Origin: WHSW01 sp963821345
GTDB lineage: Bacteria; Actinomycetota; Thermoleophilia; Solirubrobacterales; 70-9
Length of the DNA: 64,000 bases
Assembly (NCBI GenBank): GCA_963821345.1
Contig: CAWGDM010000001.1
Location: 930,001 to 994,000, forward strand
Reading direction: 5' to 3'
Each line of letters opens with the position of its first letter. Within the stretch, counting starts at the first letter, position 1. Of the stretch, positions 8,249 through 16,650 are shown piece after piece. The translations under genes were made by a program, and so were the position numbers. The notes beneath the pieces were generated by a model. The model was not told where the DNA came from, searched no databases, and worked only from the letters and a program-made list of their open reading frames with translations.

Positions 8249-8533
8249 ATGAAGACGTTTCTGATCGAGCGGGAGATCCCCGGCGCGAGCGAGCTGTCCG
8301 ATGAGGAGCTGCGCGGCATCACCAAGACCTCGAACGAGGCCGTGGAGTCGTTGCACAAGCCCTATAAGTGGCTGCACAGCTACGTCGCCGGCGACAAGGT
8401 CTACTGCGTCCACCAGGCCGAGAGGGCCGAGGTGATCGAGGAGCACGCCAAGACCGGCGGCTTCCCGGCCAACCTCGTCGTCGAGGTGGTCTCGGTGTTC
8501 GACAGCAATGGCCCGCGGGATCTCCCCCGCTAA
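8249..8533 (+). CDS. DUF4242 family small protein (nickel-binding-like ferredoxin fold)
   Basis: This 94-residue protein reads MKTFLIEREIPGASELSDEEL at its start and has the WLHSYVAGDKVYCVHQAE core and the closing AEVIEEHAKTGGFPANLVVEV typical of DUF4242. Members are compact alpha/beta domains; a few have been described as nickel-binding, but the role is not settled. The start is ATG 8249 with a strong Shine-Dalgarno sequence GAAGGAGG at 8234-8241. That is unusual here, where many genes appear leaderless. It stands alone, 51 bases from the convergent LuxR gene. Paired direct repeats upstream suggest dedicated regulation. Confidence 0.8.
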   Translation: MKTFLIEREIPGASELSDEELRGITKTSNEAVESLHKPYKWLHSYVAGDKVYCVHQAERAEVIEEHAKTGGFPANLVVEVVSVFDSNGPRDLPR

Positions 8534-8584
8534 CTCCGGACAAACCGATCGCCACGAGGCAGCGGCGCAATCGGGTCGGCGCGC

Positions 8585-11443
8585 TCAGGCCAGCAGGCCG
8601 AGCTCGCCGGCTCGGGTCGCCGCCTCGGTGCGCGAGCGGCAGCCGAGCTTGGTGAGGATGTTGCGCACGTGCATATCGATGGTCCTCGTGCTGAGCACCA
8701 GCTGCTCGGCGATCTCGCGGTTGGTCTGACCCGAGGCCACCAGCCGCACCACCTCGAGTTCGCGACGCGAGAGCCCGGCGTGATCACGCTCGGCGGCCGC
8801 TCTGCGGCCTAGCGTCCCCTCGACCGATTCGCCCAGCTTCGCCACCTGCTCGGCGGCGCTCGCCGCCAGCGGCGCGGCGTCGAGCTTGCGGGCCACATCG
8901 TGGGCTGCCTTCAGTTGCTCGAGCGCCTCGGCCCGTCGGCCCGCGGTCGCCAAGGCGACGCCTGCGCGCAATTGGATCTGCGCTCGCTCGAACGGGATCC
9001 GCAGCGTCTCGTGCAGCTCGACTGCGCGCATCAGCTGCTCGGCGGCGAGATCGACGTGGCCGTCGGCGAGCGCCGCTTCGCCAAGCGCGTGTGCCAGCGC
9101 GGCGAGCGCGTCGGGATGGCCGGCGTCGGCGGCGATGCTCGAGAGCGCCTCGGCGCAGGCGCGGGCGTGGCTCAGCTCCCCGTGGCGGGCGAAAAAGCAA
9201 GCGGCCCATCGCAACCCCCAGACTGCGTAATGGTGATCCTCGCTGCGCTCCCAGCGCTCGAGCAGGAAGCGGCAGTTACCCCGCGCCCCGTCCAGGTCGC
9301 CCTCGAGCTCATCGAGCCAGGCGAGTGCGGCTGCGCTGTCGACGGTCATCGAGACGACGTTCAGGCGGGTGCCGGTGACCAGGCACCGGGCGAGCAGCGG
9401 CCGCGCGTCCGCCGCGTCCCCGCGGAAGCCGCGGATCGCGCCGAGGACCCCATCGGCGACCAGAGTCTCGTCGGCGCTCGCTTCGGGTTCTCGTAGCTGG
9501 TCGCAGAGCTTGGCGGCCTCGGTCCAGTCGCCGAGCTCGCGCAGCACATAGGCCATGCAGCTGAGGCAGCTGTGTTCCATCCCCTCGCCGCCCCCGGTCG
9601 CGCAGAAGCTGACGGCGGTCTCGAGCGCGTCGAGGGCTCCCGCGTAGTCACCCGAGATCTCGCGCGCCGTCCCAAGTCGCTGGTAGACCTCGGCCGCCTC
9701 CAGGGTGAGCTCATGCTCGAGCGCCAGCGCCAGTCCCTCCTGGACGATCCGGATCCCCGCCTCGTACTCACCGCCCTTGACCGTGGCGACACCCTTGACC
9801 CCAAGCGCGCGCGCCTGCAGGTCCGGGCGCTCGGCTCGGGCCGCCTCGTCGGCCGCACGGGTCATCAGTCCAATGGCCTCGCCGTGGGCGCCGCTGCTCT
9901 GCAGGTAGCCGCCCGCAACCAGGCGCTCGGCGGCCGCCTCACCGGGCTGGTCGTGGGCCGCATAGGCCTCGGCGGCGACGCGCCGTGCGGCTAGGGCTCG
10001 CTCGCGATCGCCCTGCAGCGCGTAGATCGTCGCCAGCCGCCGCTGCGCGTCTCCCAGGCCCACACCCGAACCCTCCGTATGCCGCACGGCGACCACCTCG
10101 CGCTGGGCGCGCGCCGCCTCGGCCAGCTCCCCGGAGAGCTTCGCGAACGAGGCGTGGCGCTCGAGCGCCTCGACCCGTTGGTCGCCGCGCTCGTCCTCCG
10201 GCCACAGTTCGAGCGCCTCGCGGCCGAGCTCGGTCGCGTCGCGATAGGCGTGGACGCGCCCGAGCTCGTCGACGGCGACCAGCAGCGAGTTGAGCGCCCG
10301 GGTCTCGTCGCGGGCCGCCAGCCAGTGGGCTGCCACCTCCGTCCCGTGGCCGCCGCGGGCCTCGACTTCGGCCGCAATCTGGCGATGAAGCGCGCGTCGC
10401 GCGAGCCAGGGGATGTCCTCGTAGATCGCGTCGCGGGTCAACGGGTGGCGAAACTCCGCACGGCCCTGGCCGAGCTCGCGGAGCAGGCCGGCCGCCAGCA
10501 GCTCCTCGAGGCCGTCGGCGCGCTCGAGGGCGCCGATCAGGTCGAGGTCGACGCTCAAGCCCGCGACCGCGGCAGCCTCGGCGGTGGCGCGACCGGCGTC
10601 GCTGAGGTCGGCGAGCTGAAGCAGCACCGCGTCGCGGATCGTCTGCGGCATCGGCACCTCGGCCTCGGCCGTCAGCTCGAGCCCGCCGTCGCCCCGCACC
10701 AGGCGTCCATCCGCGTCAAGCGCAGCGGTCAGCGCCTCGACAAAGAAGGGGACCCCGTTGGTCCGCTGGTGCACGACCTCGGCCAAGTGCTTGGAGATCG
10801 GCTCGCCCAGCATCCGCCCGGCCAGCTCCCCGGTCCCCTGCTCGGTCAGCGGCTCCAGTCCGAGCTCCTCCAGCGCTCCGGCGCGGCGAAGCCGGTCGCG
10901 CAGCCGCCGGACACCGTGGCTTCCGGGGATCTCGTCGGAGCGGTAGACGCCGACGGCGAGCACCGGCAGCTCGGTGAGCTGGCCGGCGAGCGAGGCGAGC
11001 AGCTCCAGCGTCGTCTCGTCAGACGCCTGCAAGTCGTCGAGCAGCAGCACCAGCGGACCTCGCGAGGCCGCGGCCGCAAGGCCGCAACGAACGGCCTCGA
11101 ACAGCGTCGCCCGGTCGCTTTCTTCGACCGCATCACCGAGCTCTGGCAGCAGCAGGGCGAGGTGAGGACGCAGCGGCCCGCAGGTCGCGAGGCCATCGGG
11201 ATCGGCGCGCATAAAGCTCCTCAGGGCCGAGACGATCGGCCCGTAGGCCAGCGACGAGGTGACCGCGGACCCGCGCAGCAGCCGCACCTCGGCGGGCTCG
11301 GCGATCGCCTCGACGAACCGGGTCTTGCCGATCCCTGCCTCGCCTGAAACCAGGACCAGCGAGCCGCGGCTGCCCAACGCCTCCTCGAGCGCCGCCTGCA
11401 ACCACCGGCGCTCTGACTCGCGCTCGATCAGCCCCTCGCTCAC
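8585..11443 (-). CDS. Large ATP-binding LuxR-family (LAL) transcriptional regulator
   Basis: This is a 952-residue regulator. The N-terminal AAA/STAND ATPase has IERESERRWLQAALEEAL, Walker A GEAGIGKT (34-41) and Walker B LVLLLDDLQASDETTLELL. A long helical middle follows with TPR-like repeats. The C-terminus is a LuxR helix-turn-helix (about residues 888-945) with LSRRELEVVRLVASGQTNREIA and LSTRTIDMHVRNILTKLGCR. Such proteins bind a ligand or partner through the repeats and use ATP to switch on transcription; the inducer is unknown. The GTG start at 11443 has GATAAT 6 bases upstream, so the message is probably leaderless. It is divergent from the aldo/keto reductase gene across 71 bases, making that gene a plausible target. 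Confidence 0.9.
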   Translation of the reverse strand: MSEGLIERESERRWLQAALEEALGSRGSLVLVSGEAGIGKTRFVEAIAEPAEVRLLRGSAVTSSLAYGPIVSALRSFMRADPDGLATCGPLRPHLALLLPELGDAVEESDRATLFEAVRCGLAAAASRGPLVLLLDDLQASDETTLELLASLAGQLTELPVLAVGVYRSDEIPGSHGVRRLRDRLRRAGALEELGLEPLTEQGTGELAGRMLGEPISKHLAEVVHQRTNGVPFFVEALTAALDADGRLVRGDGGLELTAEAEVPMPQTIRDAVLLQLADLSDAGRATAEAAAVAGLSVDLDLIGALERADGLEELLAAGLLRELGQGRAEFRHPLTRDAIYEDIPWLARRALHRQIAAEVEARGGHGTEVAAHWLAARDETRALNSLLVAVDELGRVHAYRDATELGREALELWPEDERGDQRVEALERHASFAKLSGELAEAARAQREVVAVRHTEGSGVGLGDAQRRLATIYALQGDRERALAARRVAAEAYAAHDQPGEAAAERLVAGGYLQSSGAHGEAIGLMTRAADEAARAERPDLQARALGVKGVATVKGGEYEAGIRIVQEGLALALEHELTLEAAEVYQRLGTAREISGDYAGALDALETAVSFCATGGGEGMEHSCLSCMAYVLRELGDWTEAAKLCDQLREPEASADETLVADGVLGAIRGFRGDAADARPLLARCLVTGTRLNVVSMTVDSAAALAWLDELEGDLDGARGNCRFLLERWERSEDHHYAVWGLRWAACFFARHGELSHARACAEALSSIAADAGHPDALAALAHALGEAALADGHVDLAAEQLMRAVELHETLRIPFERAQIQLRAGVALATAGRRAEALEQLKAAHDVARKLDAAPLAASAAEQVAKLGESVEGTLGRRAAAERDHAGLSRRELEVVRLVASGQTNREIAEQLVLSTRTIDMHVRNILTKLGCRSRTEAATRAGELGLLA

Positions 11444-11449
11444 GTCCCG

Positions 11450-11455
11450 ATTATC
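11450..11455 (-). promoter_or_regulatory. -10 element of the LuxR/LAL regulator gene
   Basis: On the minus strand GATAAT is followed by 6 bases (cgggac) and the GTG start. No Shine-Dalgarno sequence is present, which fits leaderless initiation. Confidence 0.5.
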
Positions 11456-11514
11456 CCAATCGCGTGGCAGCCCCTTAACTTGGAAGAGGGTGAGTCAACG
11501 ACGAAGGAGTGGGA

Positions 11515-12501
11515 ATGCAACGACGCAAGCTTGGACAGGATCTCGAGGTTTCGGCTCTCGGCCTGGGCTGCATGGGGATGTCGGCCTTCTACGGCTCCGC
11601 CGACGAGGGCGAGGCGGTGGCGACGATCCAGCGCGCGCTCGAGCTCGGGATCGACTTCCTCGACACCGCCGAGATGTACGGCCCGTACGAGAACGAGAAG
11701 CTGGTCGGCAACGCGGTCGCCGGAAACCGCGACGAGTACGTGATCGCGACCAAGTTCGGGATCCGCTGGGATCCGACCGAGGAGCAGCCGATGCGGCGGG
11801 TGATCGACGGCTCGGCGCAGAACGTGCGCCGCTCGGTCGAGGGCTCGCTCGAGCGCCTCGGCACCGACCGCATCGACCTCTACTACCAGCACCGCATCGA
11901 CCCGAAGGTCCCGATCGAGGAGACCGTCGGCGCGCTCGGCGAGCTGGTCGCCGAGGGCAAGGTGCTCCACATCGGGCTCAGTGAGGCGGCTCCCGAGACG
12001 ATCCGCCGCGCCCACGCCACCCATCCGATCACCGCGGTGCAGACGGAATACTCGCTGTGGACCCGCGATCTCGAGGCCGAAATCCTGCCCACCCTGCGCG
12101 AGCTCGGGATCGGCCTGGTTCCCTACTCGCCGCTCGGGCGCGGCTTTCTCTCCGGCCGCTTCAAGTCGCCCGACGAACTCGACGAGGGCGACTTTCGCCG
12201 CCACGGCCCCCGGTTCACCGGCGAGAACCTGGAGGCGAACCTGGAGCTGGCGGCCAAGGTCGAGGAGCTGGCGAGCGAGAAGGGGATCACCGCCGCCCAG
12301 CTCGCGCTCGCCTGGGTGCTGGCTCAGGGCGAGGACATCGTCCCGATCCCGGGGACCAAGCGACGCTCCTACCTGGAGCAGAACGCCGCCGCCGCCGAGG
12401 TCGAGCTCACCGCCGACGACCTGGCGCAAATCGAAGCCGAGCTGCCGCAGGCGGCCGGCGACCGCTACGACGCCCAGGGAATGACCACGGTCAACCGCTG
12501 A
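11515..12501 (+). CDS. Aldo/keto reductase
   Basis: This 328-residue NADPH-dependent oxidoreductase has the (beta/alpha)8 AKR fold. It opens MQRRKLGQDLEVSALGLGCMG and has the catalytic tetrad region FLDTAEMYGPYENEKLVG (Asp, Tyr), VIATKFG (Lys) and LYYQHRID (His). The cofactor loop appears as PIPGTKRRSYLEQN. The size and the LGLGCMGMS start place it with the AKR13-like plant auxin-induced/YakC group. The substrate is unknown. ATG 11515 is preferred over an in-frame GTG two codons earlier because GAAGGAG (11503-11509) is correctly spaced. It is transcribed away from the LuxR/LAL regulator. Confidence 0.9.
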   Translation: MQRRKLGQDLEVSALGLGCMGMSAFYGSADEGEAVATIQRALELGIDFLDTAEMYGPYENEKLVGNAVAGNRDEYVIATKFGIRWDPTEEQPMRRVIDGSAQNVRRSVEGSLERLGTDRIDLYYQHRIDPKVPIEETVGALGELVAEGKVLHIGLSEAAPETIRRAHATHPITAVQTEYSLWTRDLEAEILPTLRELGIGLVPYSPLGRGFLSGRFKSPDELDEGDFRRHGPRFTGENLEANLELAAKVEELASEKGITAAQLALAWVLAQGEDIVPIPGTKRRSYLEQNAAAAEVELTADDLAQIEAELPQAAGDRYDAQGMTTVNR

Positions 12502-12524
12502 GCGCGGCGCAATAGATTGCGGCC

Positions 12525-13335
12525 GTGGCCCGGCCGATTACCTTCCTCTCCGACTACGGCTGGGCCGACGAGTTCGCGGGCGTCTGCCGCGCGGTGATCG
12601 CGCGGATCGCGCCGCAGGCGCGGGTGATCGACCTCAGCCACGGGATCGCCCGCCACGACGTCGGCCAGGGCGCCGCCGTGCTCGCCAACGCGCTCTCCTT
12701 CGCCCCGGCGGGCGTCCACCTGGCGGTTGTCGACCCCGGGGTCGGCACGGCAGCGGCGACCGGTGGCGATCGCCGCCGGCGAGGGGCAGCACCTGGTCGG
12801 CCCCGACAACGGGCTGCTGGCGCTGGCGATCGAGCGCCTCGGCGGCCCCACCGAGGCGGTGGATATCTCCGCCAGTCCGGTGCGCCTCGATCCGGTCTCG
12901 GCCACCTTCCACGGCCGCGACCTGTTCGCGCCGGTCGCCGCTCATCTGGCGCTGGGCGAGCCGCTGTCCGGCCTCGGCCAGGCGATCGATCCCGCCGGCC
13001 TGCAGACGATCGACCGCGGCGAGCCCGAGGTCGAGTCGGGACTGCGGCTCGAGGCCGCGATCGGCCACGTGGACGCGTTCGGAAACCTCTCGCTGATCGC
13101 GACCGCCGCCGACGCCGATGACGCCGGACTCGAGGTTGGCAAGCGGGTCCGGGTCCGCGGGCCGCGGCGCTCGGACGAGGCGGTGTACGCGCTCACCTTC
13201 GCCGACGCCAAGCCGGGCGAGATGGTCCTGCTGGTCGACTCGGCCTACTCGCTGGCGCTGGCGGTCAACCGCGGCGACGCCTCGCGCCAGCTCGACCTCG
13301 GGGTCGGCGACCGCGTCCTGCTGACCAGGATCTAG
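12525..13335 (+). pseudogene. SAM hydroxide adenosyltransferase (SAM hydrolase, DUF62 family), frameshifted
   Basis: The family hydrolyses S-adenosylmethionine to adenosine and methionine. The first part (from GTG 12525) reads RPITFLSDYGWADEFAGVC and HLAVVDPGVGT; the second part, in another frame, continues RRPVAIAAGEGQHLVGPDNGLL to the C-terminal domain with VDAFGNLSLI and DSAYSLALAVNRG. Removing one base near 12753 joins them as VDPGVGTARRPVAIAA, a perfect family match, and gives a normal protein of about 269 residues. Either the gene is recently inactivated or the assembly has one extra G in a GC-rich stretch. TAGATT lies 6 bases before the GTG start, a leaderless pattern. birA follows after 5 bases. 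Confidence 0.8.
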
Positions 13336-13340
13336 CGCCG

Positions 13341-14060
13341 GTGGCGTTCGGGAGCCCGCACCTGCACCTGGCGCGGACCGAGTCGACCAACGACCGCGCC
13401 CGCGAGCTGGCCGAGGCCGGGGCGCCGAGCGGCACCGTGGTCACCGCCGCCGAGCAGAGCGCCGGCCGGGGCCGGCGGGGGCGCGTCTGGTCGGCGCCGG
13501 CGGGCAAGGCGCTGCTGTACTCGGCGATCCTGAGGCCGCTCGAGCTCGCCCACGTGCTGCTGCCGCTCTCGGTCCCGGTGGCCGTCTGTGAGGCGGTCGA
13601 GTCGGTTGCCGCCGGGGCCGAGGCGCGGATCAAATGGCCCAATGACGTCTGGCTCGATCAGGCGAAGGTCGCCGGGGTGCTGATCGAGGCGCGACCGCCG
13701 GAATGGGCTGTGATCGGGATCGGCGTCAACGTCGCGATCGAGCCCGCCGAGTTCCCGCCGGACCTGCGCTGGCCGGCGGCCTCGATCGGCGGCGAGGCGA
13801 CCGTCGCGCAGGTCCGGGAGGCGGTTTCGTCGGCGCTCGACCGCTGGGTCGAGGCTTCGGAGGCCGACGTCCTGACCGAGTTTCGCCGCCGCGACGCGCT
13901 CGCCGACCGGGAGGTCGGCTGGGAGGGAGCCGGGATCGATCCCGGCACCGGCACCGCGGCGGGAGTCGACGAGCGCGGCAACCTGATCGTCGAGCTCGCC
14001 GGCGGCGAGCGGCTCAGCCTCGGCTCCGGCGAGGTCAGCCTCCGGCTGGCGCAGAAGTAG
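13341..14060 (+). CDS. birA: Biotin--[acetyl-CoA-carboxylase] ligase (BirA, short form)
   Basis: The 239-residue protein makes biotinyl-AMP and transfers biotin to carrier lysines of carboxylases. It begins with the catalytic domain (LHLARTESTNDRARELAEAG) and carries the biotinyl-AMP loop GRGRRGRVW (about 42-50), the core IKWPNDVWLDQAKVAGVLIEA and the small C-terminal beta domain. The N-terminal DNA-binding helix-turn-helix of E. coli BirA is absent, so it is a class I ligase without repressor activity. The GTG start lies 5 bases after the frameshifted SAM-hydrolase gene. The TAG stop falls inside the left copy of a 12-bp direct repeat that flanks a palindromic insert. Confidence 0.92.
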   Translation: MAFGSPHLHLARTESTNDRARELAEAGAPSGTVVTAAEQSAGRGRRGRVWSAPAGKALLYSAILRPLELAHVLLPLSVPVAVCEAVESVAAGAEARIKWPNDVWLDQAKVAGVLIEARPPEWAVIGIGVNVAIEPAEFPPDLRWPAASIGGEATVAQVREAVSSALDRWVEASEADVLTEFRRRDALADREVGWEGAGIDPGTGTAAGVDERGNLIVELAGGERLSLGSGEVSLRLAQK

Positions 14061-14154
14061 CGCTTGCATGGAATGCGACACACCGGCCGGAGGACGAACG
14101 TCCCGCGTTGAGGGCTCTGGGGGGTCGTCCGGGACGTTCGTCGAAGTAGCGCTT
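14054..14154. repeat. Palindromic insert flanked by 12-bp direct repeats (MITE-like)
   Basis: GAAGTAGCGCTT occurs at 14054-14065, covering the birA stop, and again at 14143-14154. Between them lies a 77-bp segment with a perfect 12-bp inverted repeat, GACGAACGTCCC (14093-14104) and GGGACGTTCGTC (14131-14142), around a 26-base loop. The right arm abuts the right direct repeat; the left arm is 27 bases from the left one. Direct repeats outside inverted repeats suggest a small non-autonomous insertion. A terminator role for the hairpin is also possible, but there is no T tract. Confidence 0.6.
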
Positions 14155-14177
14155 TGGACGACAAGCGATCCTCCCTC

Positions 14178-14513
14178 ATGGCAGAGCATCGACGGGTGCG
14201 ATTAGTTGGAGGCCGCCCGCCGGTCCCAATTGACGTGACGCGATTGGACAAGACATTCGAAGCCACGCTGCAGCGCAGCCCGGCGAAGGGCGGCTGGACG
14301 TACGTGGTCATGGACGGCTCGGCCGACTACTTCGGTACCCGCGGCCTGGTCAAGGTCCGCGGAACGATCGACGGCAAGCCGTTTCGCAGTTCGTTCATGG
14401 CCATTGGCGACGGCATCCACAAGCTCCCGGTCAAGGCCGAGACCCGCATGGCGATCGGCAAGGGCGAGGGCGAGATCGTCACCGTCCACCTGAGCGAACG
14501 CATCGACGGTTGA
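14178..14513 (+). CDS. DUF1905 domain-containing protein
   Basis: This is a 111-residue protein. From about residue 24 it reads LDKTFEATLQRSPAKGGWTYV and continues with ADYFGTRGLVKVRGTIDG, FRSSFMAIGDGIHKLPVK and a C-terminal IVTVHLSERI. This is the full DUF1905 beta-barrel domain, often found alone or fused to a YdeI-like domain. Its biochemical role is not known. The start is uncertain: ATG 14178 is used, TTG 14154 is also in frame, and no good Shine-Dalgarno sequence precedes either. It stands alone downstream of the palindromic insert. Confidence 0.8.
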   Translation: MAEHRRVRLVGGRPPVPIDVTRLDKTFEATLQRSPAKGGWTYVVMDGSADYFGTRGLVKVRGTIDGKPFRSSFMAIGDGIHKLPVKAETRMAIGKGEGEIVTVHLSERIDG

Positions 14514-14549
14514 CGCCGAGAGCCGCTCGGCATAGGCTCGCCAAGCACA

Positions 14550-15809
14550 GTGGCTCGGAAGGCCAGGTGGCACCCCGCAATGCTCCTTTGTCCGTTGGCG
14601 GCTGCGGCCGTCTTCGGATTCACAACGGATCCCGCCTCGGCCGGAACGCTGGCCTGCGGCGACACCGTGAAGGCCGACGTGACGCTCAAGGCCGACCTGA
14701 AGAACTGCCCCGACAACGGGCTCGTGGTCGGCGCGAACGGCGTCGAGATCGACCTCGACGGGCACACGATCAGCGGTGACGGCACCGACCACAAACCTTG
14801 CCCAAGCGGGGCCTGCGACCTCGGGATCGCGATCGAGCATCACAAGGGCGTGACCGTCGGCGGCGGGCGCGTGACCGGGTTCGGGCTCGGCGTGGATGTC
14901 TTCAAGGCGGCCGACGTCTTCGTTCACGACATCGACGCGCCGCGCAACACCGTGCTTGGGCTGGCTGCGTTCAGGTCGCAAGACGTAGCCGTTCAGCGCC
15001 TGCGCGCGAACCACAACGCGTTCAGCGGGATCCTTTACTTCGGCGTCACCGGGGGAGTGGTCCGGGCCAGCACGGCCAACCGCGACGGGCTCGATACCGA
15101 TCAGGCCGGGATGACGATGATCAACTCGCGCGACGTCCGCATCTCTCACAACACGTTCGCGCGCAACGGCGACATCGGCTTCTACTCAGAGAGCCTGGCC
15201 GACGTCCGCATCGCCGGCAACAGGATCGTCGGTAATCCCGAGGCAGGGATGTTCGCGGTCGCGAGCAGCAAGCGGGTCGAGATCCGCGGCAACCGGATCT
15301 CGCATGCCGGCGACGGGATCATCCTCGACGCCAGCCACAGCAGGGTCGCGCGCAATCGGATCAGCGACATCGAGGCGCCCCCAGGGTGCCCGAAGAACGG
15401 CTGCGCGACAGGGATCGCGGTCGAGGGGGCCCGCGACAACCGCATCGTCCACAACCGTGTCTCCCGCGCGGAGGGCTTCGGGATCAGGGTCGGCGTCGCC
15501 CCGAGGTTCGTCCCGCCGAACTACCGAAGCCGCGACAACCTCGTACGCGCCAACCTGGTGGTCAATGACGGCGACGGGATCTTGGTGGAGCCGAACGCCG
15601 TCGACTCGCTGTTGCTCGACAACCGCGCCCGGCGCTCCCGCGACGACGGCATCGACGTCCGCCGGCCGGCGACGACGCTGGTCGGTAACCGCGCCAACCG
15701 CAACCGCCACCTTGGGATCGACGCCGTGTCCAATGTGGGCGACGGTGGCGGCAACCGAGCGCGCAACAACGGCAACCCGCTGCAGTGCGTCGGCCTCGTC
15801 TGTAGCTAG
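14550..15809 (+). CDS. Secreted right-handed parallel beta-helix protein (NosD/pectate-lyase-like fold)
   Basis: The 419-residue protein has a signal peptide in its first ~31 residues (basic start, hydrophobic core, cleavage near PASAG). The rest is a chain of beta-helix rungs of about 22 residues, each of the type VRISHNTFARNG, VRIAGNRIVGNP, VEIRGNRISHAG, SRVARNRISDI. Such NosD/CASH domains bind or cleave surface polysaccharides. No pectate-lyase catalytic Asp/Arg set is evident, so the activity is open. Eight cysteines lie mostly near the two ends of the helix (ACGD, NCPDN, PCPSGACD, CPKNGC), possibly as disulphides. TAGGCT lies 11 bases before the GTG start. Confidence 0.8.
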   Translation: MARKARWHPAMLLCPLAAAAVFGFTTDPASAGTLACGDTVKADVTLKADLKNCPDNGLVVGANGVEIDLDGHTISGDGTDHKPCPSGACDLGIAIEHHKGVTVGGGRVTGFGLGVDVFKAADVFVHDIDAPRNTVLGLAAFRSQDVAVQRLRANHNAFSGILYFGVTGGVVRASTANRDGLDTDQAGMTMINSRDVRISHNTFARNGDIGFYSESLADVRIAGNRIVGNPEAGMFAVASSKRVEIRGNRISHAGDGIILDASHSRVARNRISDIEAPPGCPKNGCATGIAVEGARDNRIVHNRVSRAEGFGIRVGVAPRFVPPNYRSRDNLVRANLVVNDGDGILVEPNAVDSLLLDNRARRSRDDGIDVRRPATTLVGNRANRNRHLGIDAVSNVGDGGGNRARNNGNPLQCVGLVCS

Positions 15810-15818
15810 GGCCGGCGC

Positions 15819-16601
15819 CTAGAGCGTCTCGCCGACCGCGAGCGGCGCCGCACGGTACGAGCGCCCGCGAGCGGCGGCCTCGAAGCGCGGGCGGGCATCG
15901 GCCACCGGGACGTAGTGGGGCTCGAAGGCGAAGCCGCCGTAGTGGATCGGGATCACCGCGTCGGCGCCGAGCAGCTCGCCGGCCAGGGCGGCCTGCTCCG
16001 GCTCCATCGCCGCCGGCAGCGGGCTTGGCGGCTGCTGGTGGGGGAAGTCGACGACCGCGCCGTTGATCGGCGCGAGGACGACGTCGATCGGACCGGCGCG
16101 GCGGGCGATCTGCCACCAGCCGCCGTGAAAGACCGTGTCGCCGAGGTGCAGGGCGCGGATCCCGCCGGCTTCGACCAGCCAGGAGACCTGCGGGTCGCCG
16201 AGGCCGTCGACCGCCGGCAGCGCGGTGAGCGTGAACGCCCCGGCCGCGACCGACTCCCAGACCGCCACCGCGCGCCGCGGCAGGCCCGCCTCGCCGAGCT
16301 CGTGCTCGGCCTGAGCGAGGGCGAGGTTCTGATCTCCGACGGGCTCCGGATGGTGGACGGCCGATCCGGGCGCCAGCGCCGTCGCCAGCGCCGCGGCGTC
16401 GGTGTGGTCGCGGTGCAGGTGGCTGACCAGGCCGGCGACCGCGCCGGGGGCAGCCGCGGCCACCTCGGGCAGCTCGACTCCGTCCGCGGCCGCCCCGAAG
16501 GCGGCGAACGTCGCCGCCGGGTCGCCGAGCGGGTCGACGACCACCGTCTCGCCATCGTGCTCGTACTCCGCTCCCGCCCATCCCAGCCAGCGCACCTTCA
16601 T
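15819..16601 (-). CDS. MBL-fold metallo-hydrolase (UPF0173/UlaG-like)
   Basis: The 260-residue metallo-beta-lactamase-fold protein has the zinc motif HLHRDHTD (His61, His63, Asp65, His66) and later metal ligands in LHLGDTVFHGGW and VIPIHYGGF. The start, MKVRWLGWAGAEYEHDGETVVVDP, matches the UPF0173/RomA/UlaG branch, hydrolases of lactone or phosphodiester substrates. The true substrate is unknown. The ATG start is preceded on the minus strand by AGGAGG. It is divergent from a TetR gene across 49 bases that hold a palindromic operator, so it is the likely target of that repressor. Confidence 0.85.
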   Translation of the reverse strand: MKVRWLGWAGAEYEHDGETVVVDPLGDPAATFAAFGAAADGVELPEVAAAAPGAVAGLVSHLHRDHTDAAALATALAPGSAVHHPEPVGDQNLALAQAEHELGEAGLPRRAVAVWESVAAGAFTLTALPAVDGLGDPQVSWLVEAGGIRALHLGDTVFHGGWWQIARRAGPIDVVLAPINGAVVDFPHQQPPSPLPAAMEPEQAALAGELLGADAVIPIHYGGFAFEPHYVPVADARPRFEAAARGRSYRAAPLAVGETL

Positions 16602-16617
16602 CCTTGCCTCCTAGGGG

Positions 16618-16643
16618 TTTACCGAACGATCGTCCTGTATAGT
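16618..16643 (+). promoter_or_regulatory. Promoter with imperfect palindromic operator between the MBL-fold and TetR genes
   Basis: ACCGAACGATCGTCCTGT (16621-16638) is an 18-bp palindrome with 7 of 9 pairs matching, centred on ACGATCGT. It resembles the ACCGAACG type of operator used by several TetR/AcrR repressors. It runs into TATAGT (16638-16643), a -10 box 7 bases before the ATG of the TetR gene. Binding there would block both divergent genes. Confidence 0.6.
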
Positions 16644-16650
16644 GCCACAG

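Noticed and set aside
10079..11347. Plus-strand open frame opposite the first LuxR/LAL gene
   Set aside because: The LAL gene is clearly coding on the minus strand; the antisense frame has no recognisable domain.
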